Below, piece after piece: positions 43,306 to 52,414 of a stretch of 64,000 bases of DNA; position 1 is the first letter of the stretch; each line of letters opens with the position of its first letter. This DNA is from Clostridia bacterium (lineage in GTDB: Bacteria; Bacillota; Clostridia; Oscillospirales; Acutalibacteraceae). Below the pieces are notes generated by a model. It was not told the origin of the DNA and made no database searches. It saw only the letters and a program-made list of their open reading frames with translations. Location of the stretch: positions 372,001 through 436,000 of the forward strand of contig JAFRMR010000003.1 in NCBI GenBank assembly GCA_017430535.1. Reading direction: 5' to 3'. The position numbers were made by a program, and so were the translations under genes.

Positions 43306-44414
43306 TATTCGTCTTCATCAACAACTATATCAAGCTTTGCTCTGGCACCGGCCCTGGTGGCAGGCACTGCGGGAGCGGGAGCTGCCTGGGAATCATCCTT
43401 TTTGGCGCCGGCGCTCTTTGCCTCCTGGTCTTCCTTAATGGCGGCATAGAGCTTTTCCTCAACCTCTTTGGCAAGCTCGGGGTTGCTTTCAAACAGGGCT
43501 TTGACGCTGTCCCTGCCCTGGCCTATCTTTGCGCCCTCATAGGAGAACCAGGAGCCGCTCTTCTGAAGCACATTGTACTTTGCGCCCAGGTCAACAAGCT
43601 CGCCTACCTTGGAGATGCCTTTGCCGTAGAGAATATCAAACTCTGCCTCTTTGAAGGGAGGAGCAACCTTATTTTTAACAATTTTACATTTTGTTCTGTT
43701 ACCGATTATTTCGCCGCCGGTAACCTTGATGCTCTCGGTCCTTCTGACATCAATACGCATTGATGCAAAGAACTTGAGGGCACGGCCGCCTGTGGTAACC
43801 TCGGGGTTGCCGTAAATAACGCCGACCTTCTCACGAAGCTGGTTAATAAAAATAAACACGGTGTTGGACTTGGAGATGGCGCCGGAAATTTTCCTCATTG
43901 CCTGGGACATAAGACGGGCGTGTGCGCCTACATGGCTGTCACCCATTTCACCTTCTATCTCGGACCTTGGTACAAGGGCGGCAACAGAGTCAACTACAAT
44001 AACATCAATGGCGCCGGACCTTGCAAGAGCTTCGGCAATTTCAAGGGCCTGCTCGCCGTCATCCGGCTGGGAAACAAGAAGGGAATCAATATCAACGCCC
44101 AGGTTCTTTGCGTAAACGGGGTCAAGAGCGTGCTCGGCATCAATGAAAGCAGCTTCGCCGCCGGCCTTCTGGGCCTGAGCGATAACCGTAAGAGCAAGGG
44201 TGGTTTTACCGGATGATTCGGGGCCGTAAACCTCAATAATACGGCCTCTGGGCATGCCGCCGATACCGGATGCGATATCAAGGGAAACGGAACCTGTGGA
44301 TATGGCCTCCACATTTAAGCTTCTGTTTTCGCCAAGGCGCATAATTGAACCTTTACCATAGGCTTTTTCGATCTTTTCAAGAGCAGTCTCTAATGCTTTT
44401 TGCTTATCTGACAT
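43305..44414 (-). CDS. recA: Recombinase RecA
   Basis: A 369-residue RecA. Walker A G-P-E-S-S-G-K-T at 64-71, Walker B V-I-V-V-D-S, L2 loop region with [11 protein letters not shown], and an acidic C-terminus (D-E-D-E). The linker before it is Ala/Pro-rich. ATG 44414 has GGAGG upstream; an in-frame TTG at 44429 is within that site. Promoter TTGACA-17-TAAAAT at 44449-44477. No canonical GAAC-N4-GTTC LexA box is seen; instead a GGACAA/TTGTCC dyad lies 20 bp upstream of the -35. Confidence 0.98.
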   Translation of the reverse strand: MSDKQKALETALEKIEKAYGKGSIMRLGENRSLNVEAISTGSVSLDIASGIGGMPRGRIIEVYGPESSGKTTLALTVIAQAQKAGGEAAFIDAEHALDPVYAKNLGVDIDSLLVSQPDDGEQALEIAEALARSGAIDVIVVDSVAALVPRSEIEGEMGDSHVGAHARLMSQAMRKISGAISKSNTVFIFINQLREKVGVIYGNPEVTTGGRALKFFASMRIDVRRTESIKVTGGEIIGNRTKCKIVKNKVAPPFKEAEFDILYGKGISKVGELVDLGAKYNVLQKSGSWFSYEGAKIGQGRDSVKALFESNPELAKEVEEKLYAAIKEDQEAKSAGAKKDDSQAAPAPAVPATRAGARAKLDIVVDEDE

Positions 44415-44448
44415 AAAATTTTCCTCCAAATATTATTTCTACTATTAC

Positions 44449-44477
44449 ATTTTAACATCACATTTTTCCTTTGTCAA
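44449..44477 (-). promoter_or_regulatory. Promoter of recA-recX-rimO-pgsA
   Basis: Minus-strand consensus TTGACA (44472-44477), 17-bp spacer, TAAAAT (44449-44454). Confidence 0.88.
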
Positions 44478-44497
44478 TACTTTGAGGCGAATTTTTT

Positions 44498-44510
44498 GGA
44501 CAAATTGTCC
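44498..44510. promoter_or_regulatory. 13-bp palindrome in the recA/rpmB divergent region
   Basis: GGACAA-A-TTGTCC, extended by a few T/A pairs after one wobble. It is 20 bp upstream of the recA -35 and 48 bp upstream of the rpmB -35. Possible operator; no family can be named. Confidence 0.45.
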
Positions 44511-44558
44511 GAAATTTTAAAAAATACGCTTTTTTTTCGTATATAATGAAAAAAATAC

Positions 44559-44587
44559 TTGCAATTTACATTAAAACCTGTTAATAT
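44559..44587 (+). promoter_or_regulatory. Promoter of rpmB
   Basis: TTGCAA (44559-44564), 17-bp spacer, TAATAT (44582-44587). Confidence 0.8.
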
Positions 44588-44622
44588 ATCGGTTGTTAAT
44601 CACTAAAAAAGGAGGTGCGACT

Positions 44623-44811
44623 ATGGCTAAATGTGAATTCTGCGGTAAGGATGTTGCTTTCGGCATCAAGGTTTCCCACTCACACAGACGTTCCAACAGA
44701 ACTTGGAAACCCAATGTAAAAAGAGTTAAGGCCGTTGTAAACGGAACACCCAAAAGAGTTTACGCCTGCACACGTTGCCTTCGCTCCGGTAAGGTTACCA
44801 GAGCCGTCTGA
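44623..44811 (+). CDS. rpmB: Ribosomal protein L28
   Basis: A 62-residue 50S protein. It keeps the zinc-ribbon form with C-E-F-C-G at the N-terminus and C-T-R-C-L near the C-terminus, plus S-H-S-H-R-R-S-N-R-T-W-K-P-N, the family signature. GGAGGTG stands upstream of ATG 44623. Single gene with promoter and terminator, divergent from recA. Confidence 0.97.
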   Translation: MAKCEFCGKDVAFGIKVSHSHRRSNRTWKPNVKRVKAVVNGTPKRVYACTRCLRSGKVTRAV

Positions 44812-44832
44812 GCATCATACTGTGATGAATCG

Positions 44833-44864
44833 GAAGCTGCTTAAAGCGGCTTCTTTTTCTTTTT
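44833..44864 (+). terminator. Terminator of rpmB
   Basis: 8-bp stem with one G-T pair (44833-44840 with 44846-44853), 5-nt loop and a long T-rich tail. Confidence 0.88.
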
Positions 44865-45025
44865 GCAATTATACAATTTGACAAATAATTTGTGGCTTTG
44901 CTTCCCTTTGATATACTACAGATTGTGGTTATATACAGTATATGTAAAACTTGAAAAAACAGTTTTATTTGAACTTTATATTTGTTATAATAGTACCTAC
45001 TACAATAAGGCAGAGAGTGAATAAA

Positions 45026-46048
45026 ATGAAATATTCGGTAAAGAATTTATCCGCAAAGGGTGAATTCAGCGTACCTAATTTAATAGTTGACAAGCACCTG
45101 AGGCTTGCGGGAGGAGAGCAGATTAAAGTGCTGCTCTTCATTTTGCGCAAAGCCCCCTCCCCCATTTCAAAAGAGGATATTGCAAAGGCGCTGAAATTCA
45201 GCGTGAGCGATACGGAGGACTACCTGCAGTACTGGGTGCTGATGAATGTGCTTGAGGAAAGCGAAGACGGTGAAGAACCTGCGCCGAAGGCAGATACTGC
45301 CCCTGAAAAATATGTGCCTAAATCCCGCACTGCAAAAGGGGAAGAAAAAAAGCCGGAAAAGCCTAAGGCCGAAATTGAATACACAAGGCCCTCACCTTCC
45401 GAGCTTGCCCAGCGGATATCGGAAAGCGATGAGCTTTCGGAGTTTTTCAGAGAGATACAGCTTAAAATGGGCAAAACCATCAGCTATGACGGCCAGTGCA
45501 CTTTTTTGCTGCTGCACGACAGATTCGGTTTACCTTCAGAGGTGCTGTTTATGCTGGTGGATTACTGCATAAGCATAGGCAAAACCGGATACAGCTATAT
45601 TGAGAAAGCGGGCAAAGACTGGAGCGATAAAGAAATTGACACTATTGAGAAGGCGGCGGATAAAATCGCCTCCCTCAAATCCGCCTCCGGCTTCTGGAAC
45701 AGATTTATAAAGGAAACCGGTATAAATAATCCAAAACCCACCTCAACCCAGCTTACCTACCTGGAAACCTGGGTAAACGAGTGGAACATGGGCATTGAAC
45801 TTATAGTTAAGGCCTATGAAGATATGGCAGAGCACACAGGAAAGCTCAGCTTCCCGTATATGAACAAAATACTTGAAAAGTGGCACGCGGCAGGCTATAA
45901 GACACTGAAGGATGTGGAAAAGGCGGAGAAAGAGAGAACCGCAAAAAAATCCGCAGCCGCAGACGGCTCGGCGCCATCCTATAATATAGATGATTTCAGG
46001 AATAAATCCATTGAATCAGTGCCGAAGTATAAGAGGAAAAAGAAATGA
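45026..46048 (+). CDS. DnaD-domain replication protein
   Basis: A 340-residue protein with an N-terminal winged-helix part (L-I-V-D-K-H-L-R-L-A-G-G-E-Q-I-K-V-L-L-F, residues 18-75), a charged linker rich in Pro/Lys/Glu, and two C-terminal DnaD-like helical segments, the second ending W-x-x-A-G-Y-K-T (Y-x-x-x-I-L-x-x-W motif as Y-M-N-K-I-L-E-K-W). DnaD/DnaB proteins bring the replicative helicase loader to DNA. ATG 45026 follows a GAGAGTGA site. It overlaps the loader gene by 4 nt (ATGA), which supports a joint role. Confidence 0.87.
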   Translation: MKYSVKNLSAKGEFSVPNLIVDKHLRLAGGEQIKVLLFILRKAPSPISKEDIAKALKFSVSDTEDYLQYWVLMNVLEESEDGEEPAPKADTAPEKYVPKSRTAKGEEKKPEKPKAEIEYTRPSPSELAQRISESDELSEFFREIQLKMGKTISYDGQCTFLLLHDRFGLPSEVLFMLVDYCISIGKTGYSYIEKAGKDWSDKEIDTIEKAADKIASLKSASGFWNRFIKETGINNPKPTSTQLTYLETWVNEWNMGIELIVKAYEDMAEHTGKLSFPYMNKILEKWHAAGYKTLKDVEKAEKERTAKKSAAADGSAPSYNIDDFRNKSIESVPKYKRKKK

Positions 46049-47025
46049 GCTACACGAAAAAAATCATAGACAAAGCGGATGAAATAATCACCGCCAGAAA
46101 AAACAGAGCCGAAAGCATTCAGCAGGTAAGGCATACCGAGATTGTTACCAAAATACCGGCCGTTGCGCAATATGAATCCCAGCTGAGCAGCTGCGGCTTT
46201 GATATACTCAAAGCAATAGGCATGGGCGAAAACGCAGAGAAATACATAAAAGAGCTCAGCGAGATGAACCTTAAAACCCAGGAGCACATCAGAGAGGAAC
46301 TTGTAAAAGCCGGTTACCCCGAAGATTACCTTGAGCCGCCCTATACCTGCAAAAAATGCGGCGATTCGGGAACCGTAGGCGGGTACTACTGCGAATGCCG
46401 CAAAGAACTGCTGGCTCAGCTGAACCTGCAGGAACTTTACGCTGTTTCCCCTGCCGAAAACTGCAGGTTTGATAATTTCAGCCTTGATTATTATTCGGAT
46501 GACCCGGATGATGTTTATGGCATTTCGGCAAAGGTGAGGATGCAGAGCATACTGGAATACTGCAGGTGCTATGCCGAGGACTTTGACCTCGACTCCGGCT
46601 CGCTTTATCTGCACGGCTCAACGGGCCTGGGCAAAACCCATCTTTCACTGGCAATAGCAAATGTGGTTGCCGCAAAGGGTTACAACATTATATACAACTC
46701 GGCATACAACATTTTTTCCGCCCTTGAAAAGGAAAAGTTCTCCTACTCAAATACGGGAGAAGAGGAAGCAAAAGTGCTGAACTGCGAACTGCTGATTATT
46801 GATGACCTTGGCAGCGAATTTTCAAGCCAGTATTCGAAGGATGCGCTTTACAATATAATCAACACCCGCGTAAACACGGGAAGGCCCGTAATAATCAGCA
46901 CCAACCTTACAGAAAATGAGCTGGAAGCCAAATACTCACAGAGAGTTACCAGCAGAATTATAGGAAACTATACTTCCCTGCTTTTTGTGGGAAAAGATAT
47001 AAGGCAGATAAAAAACAATAATTAA
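46045..47025 (+). CDS. DnaI/DnaC-type helicase loader ATPase
   Basis: A 326-residue AAA+ protein. The N-terminal helical domain is followed by a zinc-binding motif C-K-K-C-G-D-S-G-x6-C-E-C (about 111-127). The ATPase domain has Walker A G-S-T-G-L-G-K-T-H and Walker B L-L-I-I-D-D-L-G, with sensor I S-T-N-L and an Arg-rich end (R-V-T-S-R-I-I-G). This is the plan of Bacillus DnaI, loading the replicative helicase. Coupled to the DnaD-like gene upstream; tex follows 15 nt later. Confidence 0.9.
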   Translation: MSYTKKIIDKADEIITARKNRAESIQQVRHTEIVTKIPAVAQYESQLSSCGFDILKAIGMGENAEKYIKELSEMNLKTQEHIREELVKAGYPEDYLEPPYTCKKCGDSGTVGGYYCECRKELLAQLNLQELYAVSPAENCRFDNFSLDYYSDDPDDVYGISAKVRMQSILEYCRCYAEDFDLDSGSLYLHGSTGLGKTHLSLAIANVVAAKGYNIIYNSAYNIFSALEKEKFSYSNTGEEEAKVLNCELLIIDDLGSEFSSQYSKDALYNIINTRVNTGRPVIISTNLTENELEAKYSQRVTSRIIGNYTSLLFVGKDIRQIKNNN

Positions 47026-47040
47026 CGAGAGAGAACCGAA

Positions 47041-49212
47041 ATGGATATTAACAGAAAACTGACAGAAGAATTCAAGCTGCAGGCCTGGCAGGTTGAAAAT
47101 GTTGTAAAACTGCTTGATGAGGGCAATACCGTTCCTTTCATAGCAAGGTACAGAAAAGAGCAGCACGGCACCCTTGACGATCAGGTTATAAGAGAGATAT
47201 CGGAAAGGCTTGAATACCTGAGAAACCTTGACAAAAGGCGTGAAGAGGTCCGCGCCCTTATTGCGGGCCAGGAAAAGCTTACGGATGAAATATCCGCCGC
47301 CCTTGACAAAGCGGTAACCGTTACCGAAATTGATGATATTTACAGACCCTTCAGGCCCAAAAGAAAAACCAGGGCTTCTGTTGCAAAGGAAAAGGGACTT
47401 GAGCCCCTGGCAGATAAAATTTACGAGCAACGTAAGGATTCCCCTGCCCCCATCGAGCTTGCGGCAGAATATATAAACGAAGAAAAAGGTGTTGAAACCG
47501 CAGAGGACGCCCTTAAAGGAGCCCTTGATATTATTGCGGAAAATATCTCGGATAATGCCGATATACGCAGGCGGCTGAGAAACCTGTTTATGGTAACGGG
47601 CATTGTTAATGTTACGGCAACAGATAAAGACGCCCAAAGCGTTTACACCAACTATTATGAATTCAGCGAGCCGGTAAACAGAATAGCAGACCACAGGATA
47701 CTTGCCATTGACAGAGGAGAAAAGGAAAAGTTCCTGAAGGTAAGCGTTGTGCTTGATAAGGTTAAAGCATCAAATGTTATTACCGGAGCCACCCTGAACC
47801 CTCAGGGCTCACCCACAACAGAAGCGGTGAGAGAAGCCGGAGCGGATGCTTACGACAGACTGATTTACCCTTCCATTGAAAGGGAAGTAAGAAATATACT
47901 TACGGAGAGAGCTGCGGCAGGGGCAATAAAAGTATTTGCCCTTAACACAAAAGAGCTGCTGCTTCAGCCGCCCATCAAGGGCAAAACAGTTATAGGCCTT
48001 GACCCGGGCTACAGAACCGGCTGCAAAGTTGCGGTGGTGGACAAAACCGGCAAAGTGCTTGACACCGGCGTAATATATGTTACCCACGGCGAGGAGCAGA
48101 GAAACAGAGCAAAGGTTATTATAAAGAATCTTATAAAAAAATATAATGCAGACTGCATTTCAATAGGTAACGGCACCGCCTCAAAGGAAACCGAGATTTT
48201 CGCTTCCGAAATACTGCGCGAAATTGATGCAGATGTAAGCTACATGGTGGTTAGCGAAGCGGGCGCTTCGGTATATTCCGCCTCAAAGCTTGCCGCAAAG
48301 GAATTCCCGGATTACGATGTTTCGCTGAGAAGTGCGGTTTCAATAGCAAGAAGGCTGCAGGATCCGCTGGCGGAGCTTGTAAAAATCGACCCCAAGGCCA
48401 TCGGCGTGGGGCAGTATCAGCACGATATGCCCCCCAAGGAGCTTGACGCCGCCCTTGACGCTGTTGTGGAGGATGCGGTTAACTCCGTTGGCGTTGACCT
48501 TAACACCGCTTCCGCTCCCCTGCTTACAAGGGTTGCGGGCATCAACTCTTCAATAGCCGCCAACATAGTTGATTTCAGAGAGGCAAACGGAGAATTCACC
48601 GGCAGAGCTCAGCTTAAAAAAGTACCTAAACTCGGCGACAAGGCCTTTGAGCAGTGCGCCGGTTTCCTCAGAATTGCTGAGAGCAGGAACCCCTTTGACA
48701 ATACGGGAGTTCACCCCGAAAGTTACGGCGCCGCCGAGGAACTTATCAAACTTTTCGGCTATACCAAAAAGGATATTGGTACCGAAGAGATTCAGGTGAT
48801 AAAACAGCAGGTTGAAATGGCCGGTGAGGAAAAGGTTGCGGAAAAGCTGGGGATAGGTGTGCCCACGCTTAAAGATATTGTTAAAGAAATACTCGCTCCC
48901 GGCAGAGACCCCCGTGATGAACTCCCGCCCCCGATGTTGAGAACGGATGTTATGGATATTAAGGACCTGAAGCCCGGTATGGAAATGACGGGAACCGTGA
49001 GAAATGTTACGGATTTCGGCGCCTTTATTGATATAGGTGTTCACGAAGACGGCCTTGTGCATATAAGCCAGATTACCGATAAATTCATAAAACACCCCTC
49101 CGAGGTGCTTAAAGTGGGTATGGTTGTGAAAGTATGGGTGCTGAGTGTTGATACTGTAAAAGGCCGCATAGGGCTTACAATGAAACAGAGCAATATACCG
49201 AAAGCTCAATAA
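47041..49212 (+). CDS. tex: Tex-family transcription accessory protein
   Basis: A 723-residue nucleic-acid-binding protein. Order of domains: N-terminal Tex helices (F-K-L-Q-A-W-Q-V-E-N-V, P-F-I-A-R-Y-R-K-E), YqgF/RNase H-like domain (G-L-D-P-G-Y-R-T-G-C-K), helix-hairpin-helix region (N-T-A-S-A-P-L-L-T-R-V-A-G-I) and a C-terminal S1 domain (G-M-E-M-T-G-T-V-R-N-V through D-I-G-V-H-E-D-G-L-V-H-I-S). Conserved in most bacteria, linked to transcription and decay. Full length, and third gene in the replication-loader cluster. Confidence 0.96.
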   Translation: MDINRKLTEEFKLQAWQVENVVKLLDEGNTVPFIARYRKEQHGTLDDQVIREISERLEYLRNLDKRREEVRALIAGQEKLTDEISAALDKAVTVTEIDDIYRPFRPKRKTRASVAKEKGLEPLADKIYEQRKDSPAPIELAAEYINEEKGVETAEDALKGALDIIAENISDNADIRRRLRNLFMVTGIVNVTATDKDAQSVYTNYYEFSEPVNRIADHRILAIDRGEKEKFLKVSVVLDKVKASNVITGATLNPQGSPTTEAVREAGADAYDRLIYPSIEREVRNILTERAAAGAIKVFALNTKELLLQPPIKGKTVIGLDPGYRTGCKVAVVDKTGKVLDTGVIYVTHGEEQRNRAKVIIKNLIKKYNADCISIGNGTASKETEIFASEILREIDADVSYMVVSEAGASVYSASKLAAKEFPDYDVSLRSAVSIARRLQDPLAELVKIDPKAIGVGQYQHDMPPKELDAALDAVVEDAVNSVGVDLNTASAPLLTRVAGINSSIAANIVDFREANGEFTGRAQLKKVPKLGDKAFEQCAGFLRIAESRNPFDNTGVHPESYGAAEELIKLFGYTKKDIGTEEIQVIKQQVEMAGEEKVAEKLGIGVPTLKDIVKEILAPGRDPRDELPPPMLRTDVMDIKDLKPGMEMTGTVRNVTDFGAFIDIGVHEDGLVHISQITDKFIKHPSEVLKVGMVVKVWVLSVDTVKGRIGLTMKQSNIPKAQ

Positions 49213-49220
49213 TAAATAGT

Positions 49221-49252
49221 AAAAAAACCAGCCTCCCGGGCTGGTTTTTTTA
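49221..49252. terminator. Bidirectional terminator after tex
   Basis: Stem CCAGCC/GGCTGG framed by A7 and T7, between convergent tex and the PHP gene, whose stop codon overlaps its edge. Confidence 0.9.
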
Positions 49253-49936
49253 ATTATTTTCTTCATTAGTTATTCTTTCAAAATCACCGCTTTTTAAAAT
49301 GCGGAGAAGGTCGGCGTTTGTCTTTATGGGTTCTTTTGTAAGAATACCGCCGAATCTGCTGTGATTTGTGCGGTGAAAATCACTGCCGGAGGTCAATATT
49401 TTAACCCCGTATTTTTCTGCCCTTGCAAGGGCTTTGAGGTTGTTTTCACGGCTCTCTTTGCTGTTATAAACCTCCATACCGTCAATAACCTTGATACCCG
49501 GCAGGACAGGATACATTCTGTAAGGATGGGCTCCCACAACAAGGAAGCCCTGTTTTTTTGCGATTTTATAAAACCTGCGGCTGTATTTAAAAAGAAGATT
49601 GCCGCAGTTTTCAACAAATTCCTCGGTGATGCCGTAAACGAGAAAATCTATGGGCGAGCACCAGCCCCTCAATTCCATACCCAGGAGCACGGTAAAATCA
49701 TCCCCTGCCGCATCTTTTGCGGCACGGTAGCCCCGCAGGAATTTCTCATAAAGCTTTCCCGCTTTGAAAGCGTTTGTTTTTTTGAAGGTCATCTGGCTGT
49801 AATGGTCCGTTATAACAACGCCGTCATAGCCTCTCTCTTTATAAATCCTTACAAGCTCCGCTGCAGGGGTACGCCCGCAGTTGCTGGTTTCCTCTGTGTG
49901 GCAGTGAAGCTCGTACTTGTATTTCCCGTTTTCCAT
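49250..49936 (-). CDS. PHP-domain metal-dependent phosphoesterase
   Basis: A 228-residue PHP-fold protein. Metal-binding motifs in order: E-L-H-C-H-T-E, V-I-T-D-H-Y, G-M-E-L-R-G, V-G-A-H-P-Y and G-S-D-F-H. All expected His/Asp/Glu ligands for a trinuclear site are present. Relatives include histidinol phosphatase and RNA/DNA 5'-3' exonuclease (YciV/RnaAM-like); the short length without extra domain leaves the substrate open. Starts in a TGATG overlap with the nitroreductase gene. Last gene of the operon. Confidence 0.88.
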   Translation of the reverse strand: MENGKYKYELHCHTEETSNCGRTPAAELVRIYKERGYDGVVITDHYSQMTFKKTNAFKAGKLYEKFLRGYRAAKDAAGDDFTVLLGMELRGWCSPIDFLVYGITEEFVENCGNLLFKYSRRFYKIAKKQGFLVVGAHPYRMYPVLPGIKVIDGMEVYNSKESRENNLKALARAEKYGVKILTSGSDFHRTNHSRFGGILTKEPIKTNADLLRILKSGDFERITNEENN

Positions 49937-50505
49937 CAGTAAAGAATATCCTCTAATTTTCTTTTGGGCACATAGTGCACCCCGGCTTCATCCCTGTAAT
50001 AGGCAACCGAACCGTCCGGGCCTACATCCACAAGGCGGACCTCTTCTTTGGGTTTGCCCAGAGCAAGGCAGAGCTCGATTGAGTATCTGTCTGTATCTAT
50101 ATTGAAATTCTCTGCAAAAAGCGGCCTGTTGATACAGCCCAGCATACACCCGCCAAGGCCCATTTCCGTTGCCCCCAGCATCATAGTCTGGGCGGTTATA
50201 CCTACATCCAGCTGTTTATCCCTGCCAAGGGTTTTATCGCACAGGATAATGATATAGCCTGTGGGCCTTTCCTCGGGAACGGGGCCGTCCCAATCTTTGA
50301 GAGCCCCTGCCCAGGCAAGGGTTTCATAGACTTTGGCATTGCCCTCTTCATCACATACAGTCATAAACTTAAGAGCCTGGGAATTGGCGGTATAGCCGGT
50401 GTTGCGGGCAAGCTCCACAAGAGAAAGGAGCTGCTCACGGGTCACTTTATAATCGGAAAAGAAGCGCCTTCTGCTCCGGTTTGCGATTACCAAATCTTTA
50501 AACAT
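49936..50505 (-). CDS. Nitroreductase-family flavoprotein
   Basis: A 189-residue FMN-dependent nitroreductase fold. N-terminal N-R-S-R-R-R-F binds the FMN phosphate, S-Q-A-L-K-F-M follows, and G-A-T-E-M-G-L-G-G-C-M-L-G is the usual C-terminal motif. The gene overlaps rmlB by 8 nt. Substrates in this family vary (nitro compounds, enones, flavin), so only the fold is assigned. Confidence 0.88.
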   Translation of the reverse strand: MFKDLVIANRSRRRFFSDYKVTREQLLSLVELARNTGYTANSQALKFMTVCDEEGNAKVYETLAWAGALKDWDGPVPEERPTGYIIILCDKTLGRDKQLDVGITAQTMMLGATEMGLGGCMLGCINRPLFAENFNIDTDRYSIELCLALGKPKEEVRLVDVGPDGSVAYYRDEAGVHYVPKRKLEDILY

Positions 50506-51520
50506 ACTTTTTACCTTCAGATTCGTTATAAAGGGCGTAGGCGCCGCTGCTTATATCATCCATCCATTCTTTATTATCAAGGTACCAGCTGATGGTGGAT
50601 TTTATGCCGGCTGAAAACTCTGTTTCGGGCAGCCAACCCAGCTCGCCGTGAATTTTGGAAGGATCAATTGCATAGCGCAGATCGTGGCCTGCTCTGTCGG
50701 CAACATATTCAATAAGAGTATCGGGCTTGCCGAGCTGAGCGAGAATGGTTTTAACAACCTCAATATTCTGCTTTTCATTATGGCCGCCTATATTGTAAAC
50801 CTGGCCTTCCCTGCCCTTCATCACCACCAAATCAATGGCACGGCAGTGGTCTTCAACATAAAGCCAGTCCCTCACATTGAGCCCGTTGCCGTAAACGGGA
50901 AGTTTTTCATCCCGCAGGGCTTTTTTAATCATAAGTGGTATAAGCTTTTCGGGGAACTGATAGGGGCCGTAGTTATTGGAGCAGCGGGATATGCTTACGG
51001 GCAGGCCGAAGGTGCGGCTGTAAGCCATGGTAAGCAAATCAGCAGAAGCCTTTGAGGCGGAATAGGGGCTGGATGTATGAAGAGGGGTTTCCTCCGTAAA
51101 AAACAAATCCGGCCTGTCTATGGGCAAATCGCCGTAAACCTCATCCGTTGAAACCTGATGAAAGCGCCTGATGCCGTATTTTCTGCAGGCATCCAGCAGC
51201 ACGGATGTACCGATAACATTTGTTTCAAGGAAAACACCGGGGTTTTCGATGGACCTGTCAACATGGCTCTCCGCCGCAAAGTTTATTACTATATCAAAGC
51301 TTTCGCGGGCAAAAAGATCAAAAATATATTCTCTGTCCGCAATACTGCCCTTTGCAAAGGTGAAATTGCGGTGCTCAAGGGCTTTATCCAGATTTTTAAG
51401 ATTGCCCGCGTAGGTTAAGCTGTCAAGGCACACATAATCAAAATCCGGGTGAGCTTTCAGCATATAATAGACAAAGTTTGTGCCTATGAATCCGGCGCCG
51501 CCGGTGATAAGAATTTTCAT
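50498..51520 (-). CDS. rmlB: dTDP-glucose 4,6-dehydratase
   Basis: A 340-residue extended SDR making dTDP-4-keto-6-deoxyglucose. NAD motif G-G-A-G-F-I-G (7-13), A-A-E-S-H-V-D-R-S, active site S-T-D-E-V-Y-G with catalytic Asp-Glu, Y-S-A-S-K, and N-N-Y-G-P-Y-Q-F-P. All marks of RmlB/RfbB are present. No rmlA, rmlC or rmlD is adjacent; partners must lie elsewhere. Overlaps the exonuclease gene by 4 nt. C-terminal tail of Glu/Lys residues is unremarkable. Confidence 0.94.
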   Translation of the reverse strand: MKILITGGAGFIGTNFVYYMLKAHPDFDYVCLDSLTYAGNLKNLDKALEHRNFTFAKGSIADREYIFDLFARESFDIVINFAAESHVDRSIENPGVFLETNVIGTSVLLDACRKYGIRRFHQVSTDEVYGDLPIDRPDLFFTEETPLHTSSPYSASKASADLLTMAYSRTFGLPVSISRCSNNYGPYQFPEKLIPLMIKKALRDEKLPVYGNGLNVRDWLYVEDHCRAIDLVVMKGREGQVYNIGGHNEKQNIEVVKTILAQLGKPDTLIEYVADRAGHDLRYAIDPSKIHGELGWLPETEFSAGIKSTISWYLDNKEWMDDISSGAYALYNESEGKKYV

Positions 51521-52389
51521 TCCTCATCATCCTCCTTATCCGAAGCATCCGGGTTAACTACTGTAACGATCTTTTTATAATCTATGCTGTCATAAAGCTT
51601 TTTGAAGCGTACCTTTACGGCATAAGTTGTATCGCAGTTTTCGCAGTAAAACATGGTGCGGAAAAACTGGCAGCTGAATTTCCAGGGGGTAACAAGCTTG
51701 CACTGCCTGCCGCAGGTATCGCAGTAATGCTCCAGCTTGCGTTTATCAATAAGCGGATTATCAATGCTTTTTAGCACCTTTGCCTTATAAAGAAGCCGGC
51801 CGTAAAATTCTTCATCACAGACCCTGACCTCTTTTTTAAAGGATTCTTCATCATAAATTATCTCAAAAATATCTGCTGTAAGGATACTGTCCCAAAGAGC
51901 GCGGTGGTGGGTGTAAAGCTCGGGATCTATACCCACCTCCTGAGCGGCGGCAATAAGACCCTTCTGGTGCTCGGGATGCTCTGAGTGCATTTTCTGATAA
52001 TATTTCTGCAGGTCGCAGTAATAGTGAAGGAAGGGAATGGAATCGATACCGTTGAGGTAAGAATAATTCTCAAGCAGAACCCTCAGGTCACTGTCACCCC
52101 AGGTGAGGATAACGGTATCCTCATGGCCGATCCACTTCCTGAAAAGAGAAAAAGTTTTGGTAAAAGGCTGACCTGTGGAAATATCATCATTGGTAAGGTT
52201 TGTAAGTTTTTTTACGCTGCCCCTGAGCTTGCGGCTTATCTGGGAGCGGACTATACAGGAAAACTTATCAACGGTATGGAAATTCTCATCAAGCTTGACT
52301 GCGCCGATTTCAATAATCTCGTTCATAAAACCGGCGGTTTTCTTGACATAGGTATTATTCCATTCAAGGTCCATTACTACATATTGCAT
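51517..52389 (-). CDS. DEDDh 3'-5' exonuclease with C-terminal zinc ribbon
   Basis: A 290-residue DnaQ-like exonuclease. Exo I is V-M-D-L-E-W-N (Asp/Glu), Exo II has T-W-G-D-S-D-L, and Exo III is H-H-R-A-L-W-D, i.e. a His-Asp of the DEDDh type. After residue 220 come two Cys pairs (C-D-T-C-G-R-Q-C and C-E-N-C-D) that form a zinc ribbon, unlike the plain KapD-type exonucleases. The ribbon may add nucleic-acid binding. The last 15 residues are strongly acidic. Coupled to rmlB by a 4-nt overlap; functional link unclear. Confidence 0.85.
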   Translation of the reverse strand: MQYVVMDLEWNNTYVKKTAGFMNEIIEIGAVKLDENFHTVDKFSCIVRSQISRKLRGSVKKLTNLTNDDISTGQPFTKTFSLFRKWIGHEDTVILTWGDSDLRVLLENYSYLNGIDSIPFLHYYCDLQKYYQKMHSEHPEHQKGLIAAAQEVGIDPELYTHHRALWDSILTADIFEIIYDEESFKKEVRVCDEEFYGRLLYKAKVLKSIDNPLIDKRKLEHYCDTCGRQCKLVTPWKFSCQFFRTMFYCENCDTTYAVKVRFKKLYDSIDYKKIVTVVNPDASDKEDDEE

Positions 52390-52414
52390 CGGTACACATC
52401 CTTACGGGTGAATT

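Noticed and set aside
44415-44560. Canonical LexA box for recA
   Set aside because: No GAAC-N4-GTTC-like motif was found by eye; only the unrelated GGACAA dyad.
50498-51520. dTDP-rhamnose cluster
   Set aside because: Only rmlB is present; rmlA, rmlC and rmlD are absent from the neighbourhood.
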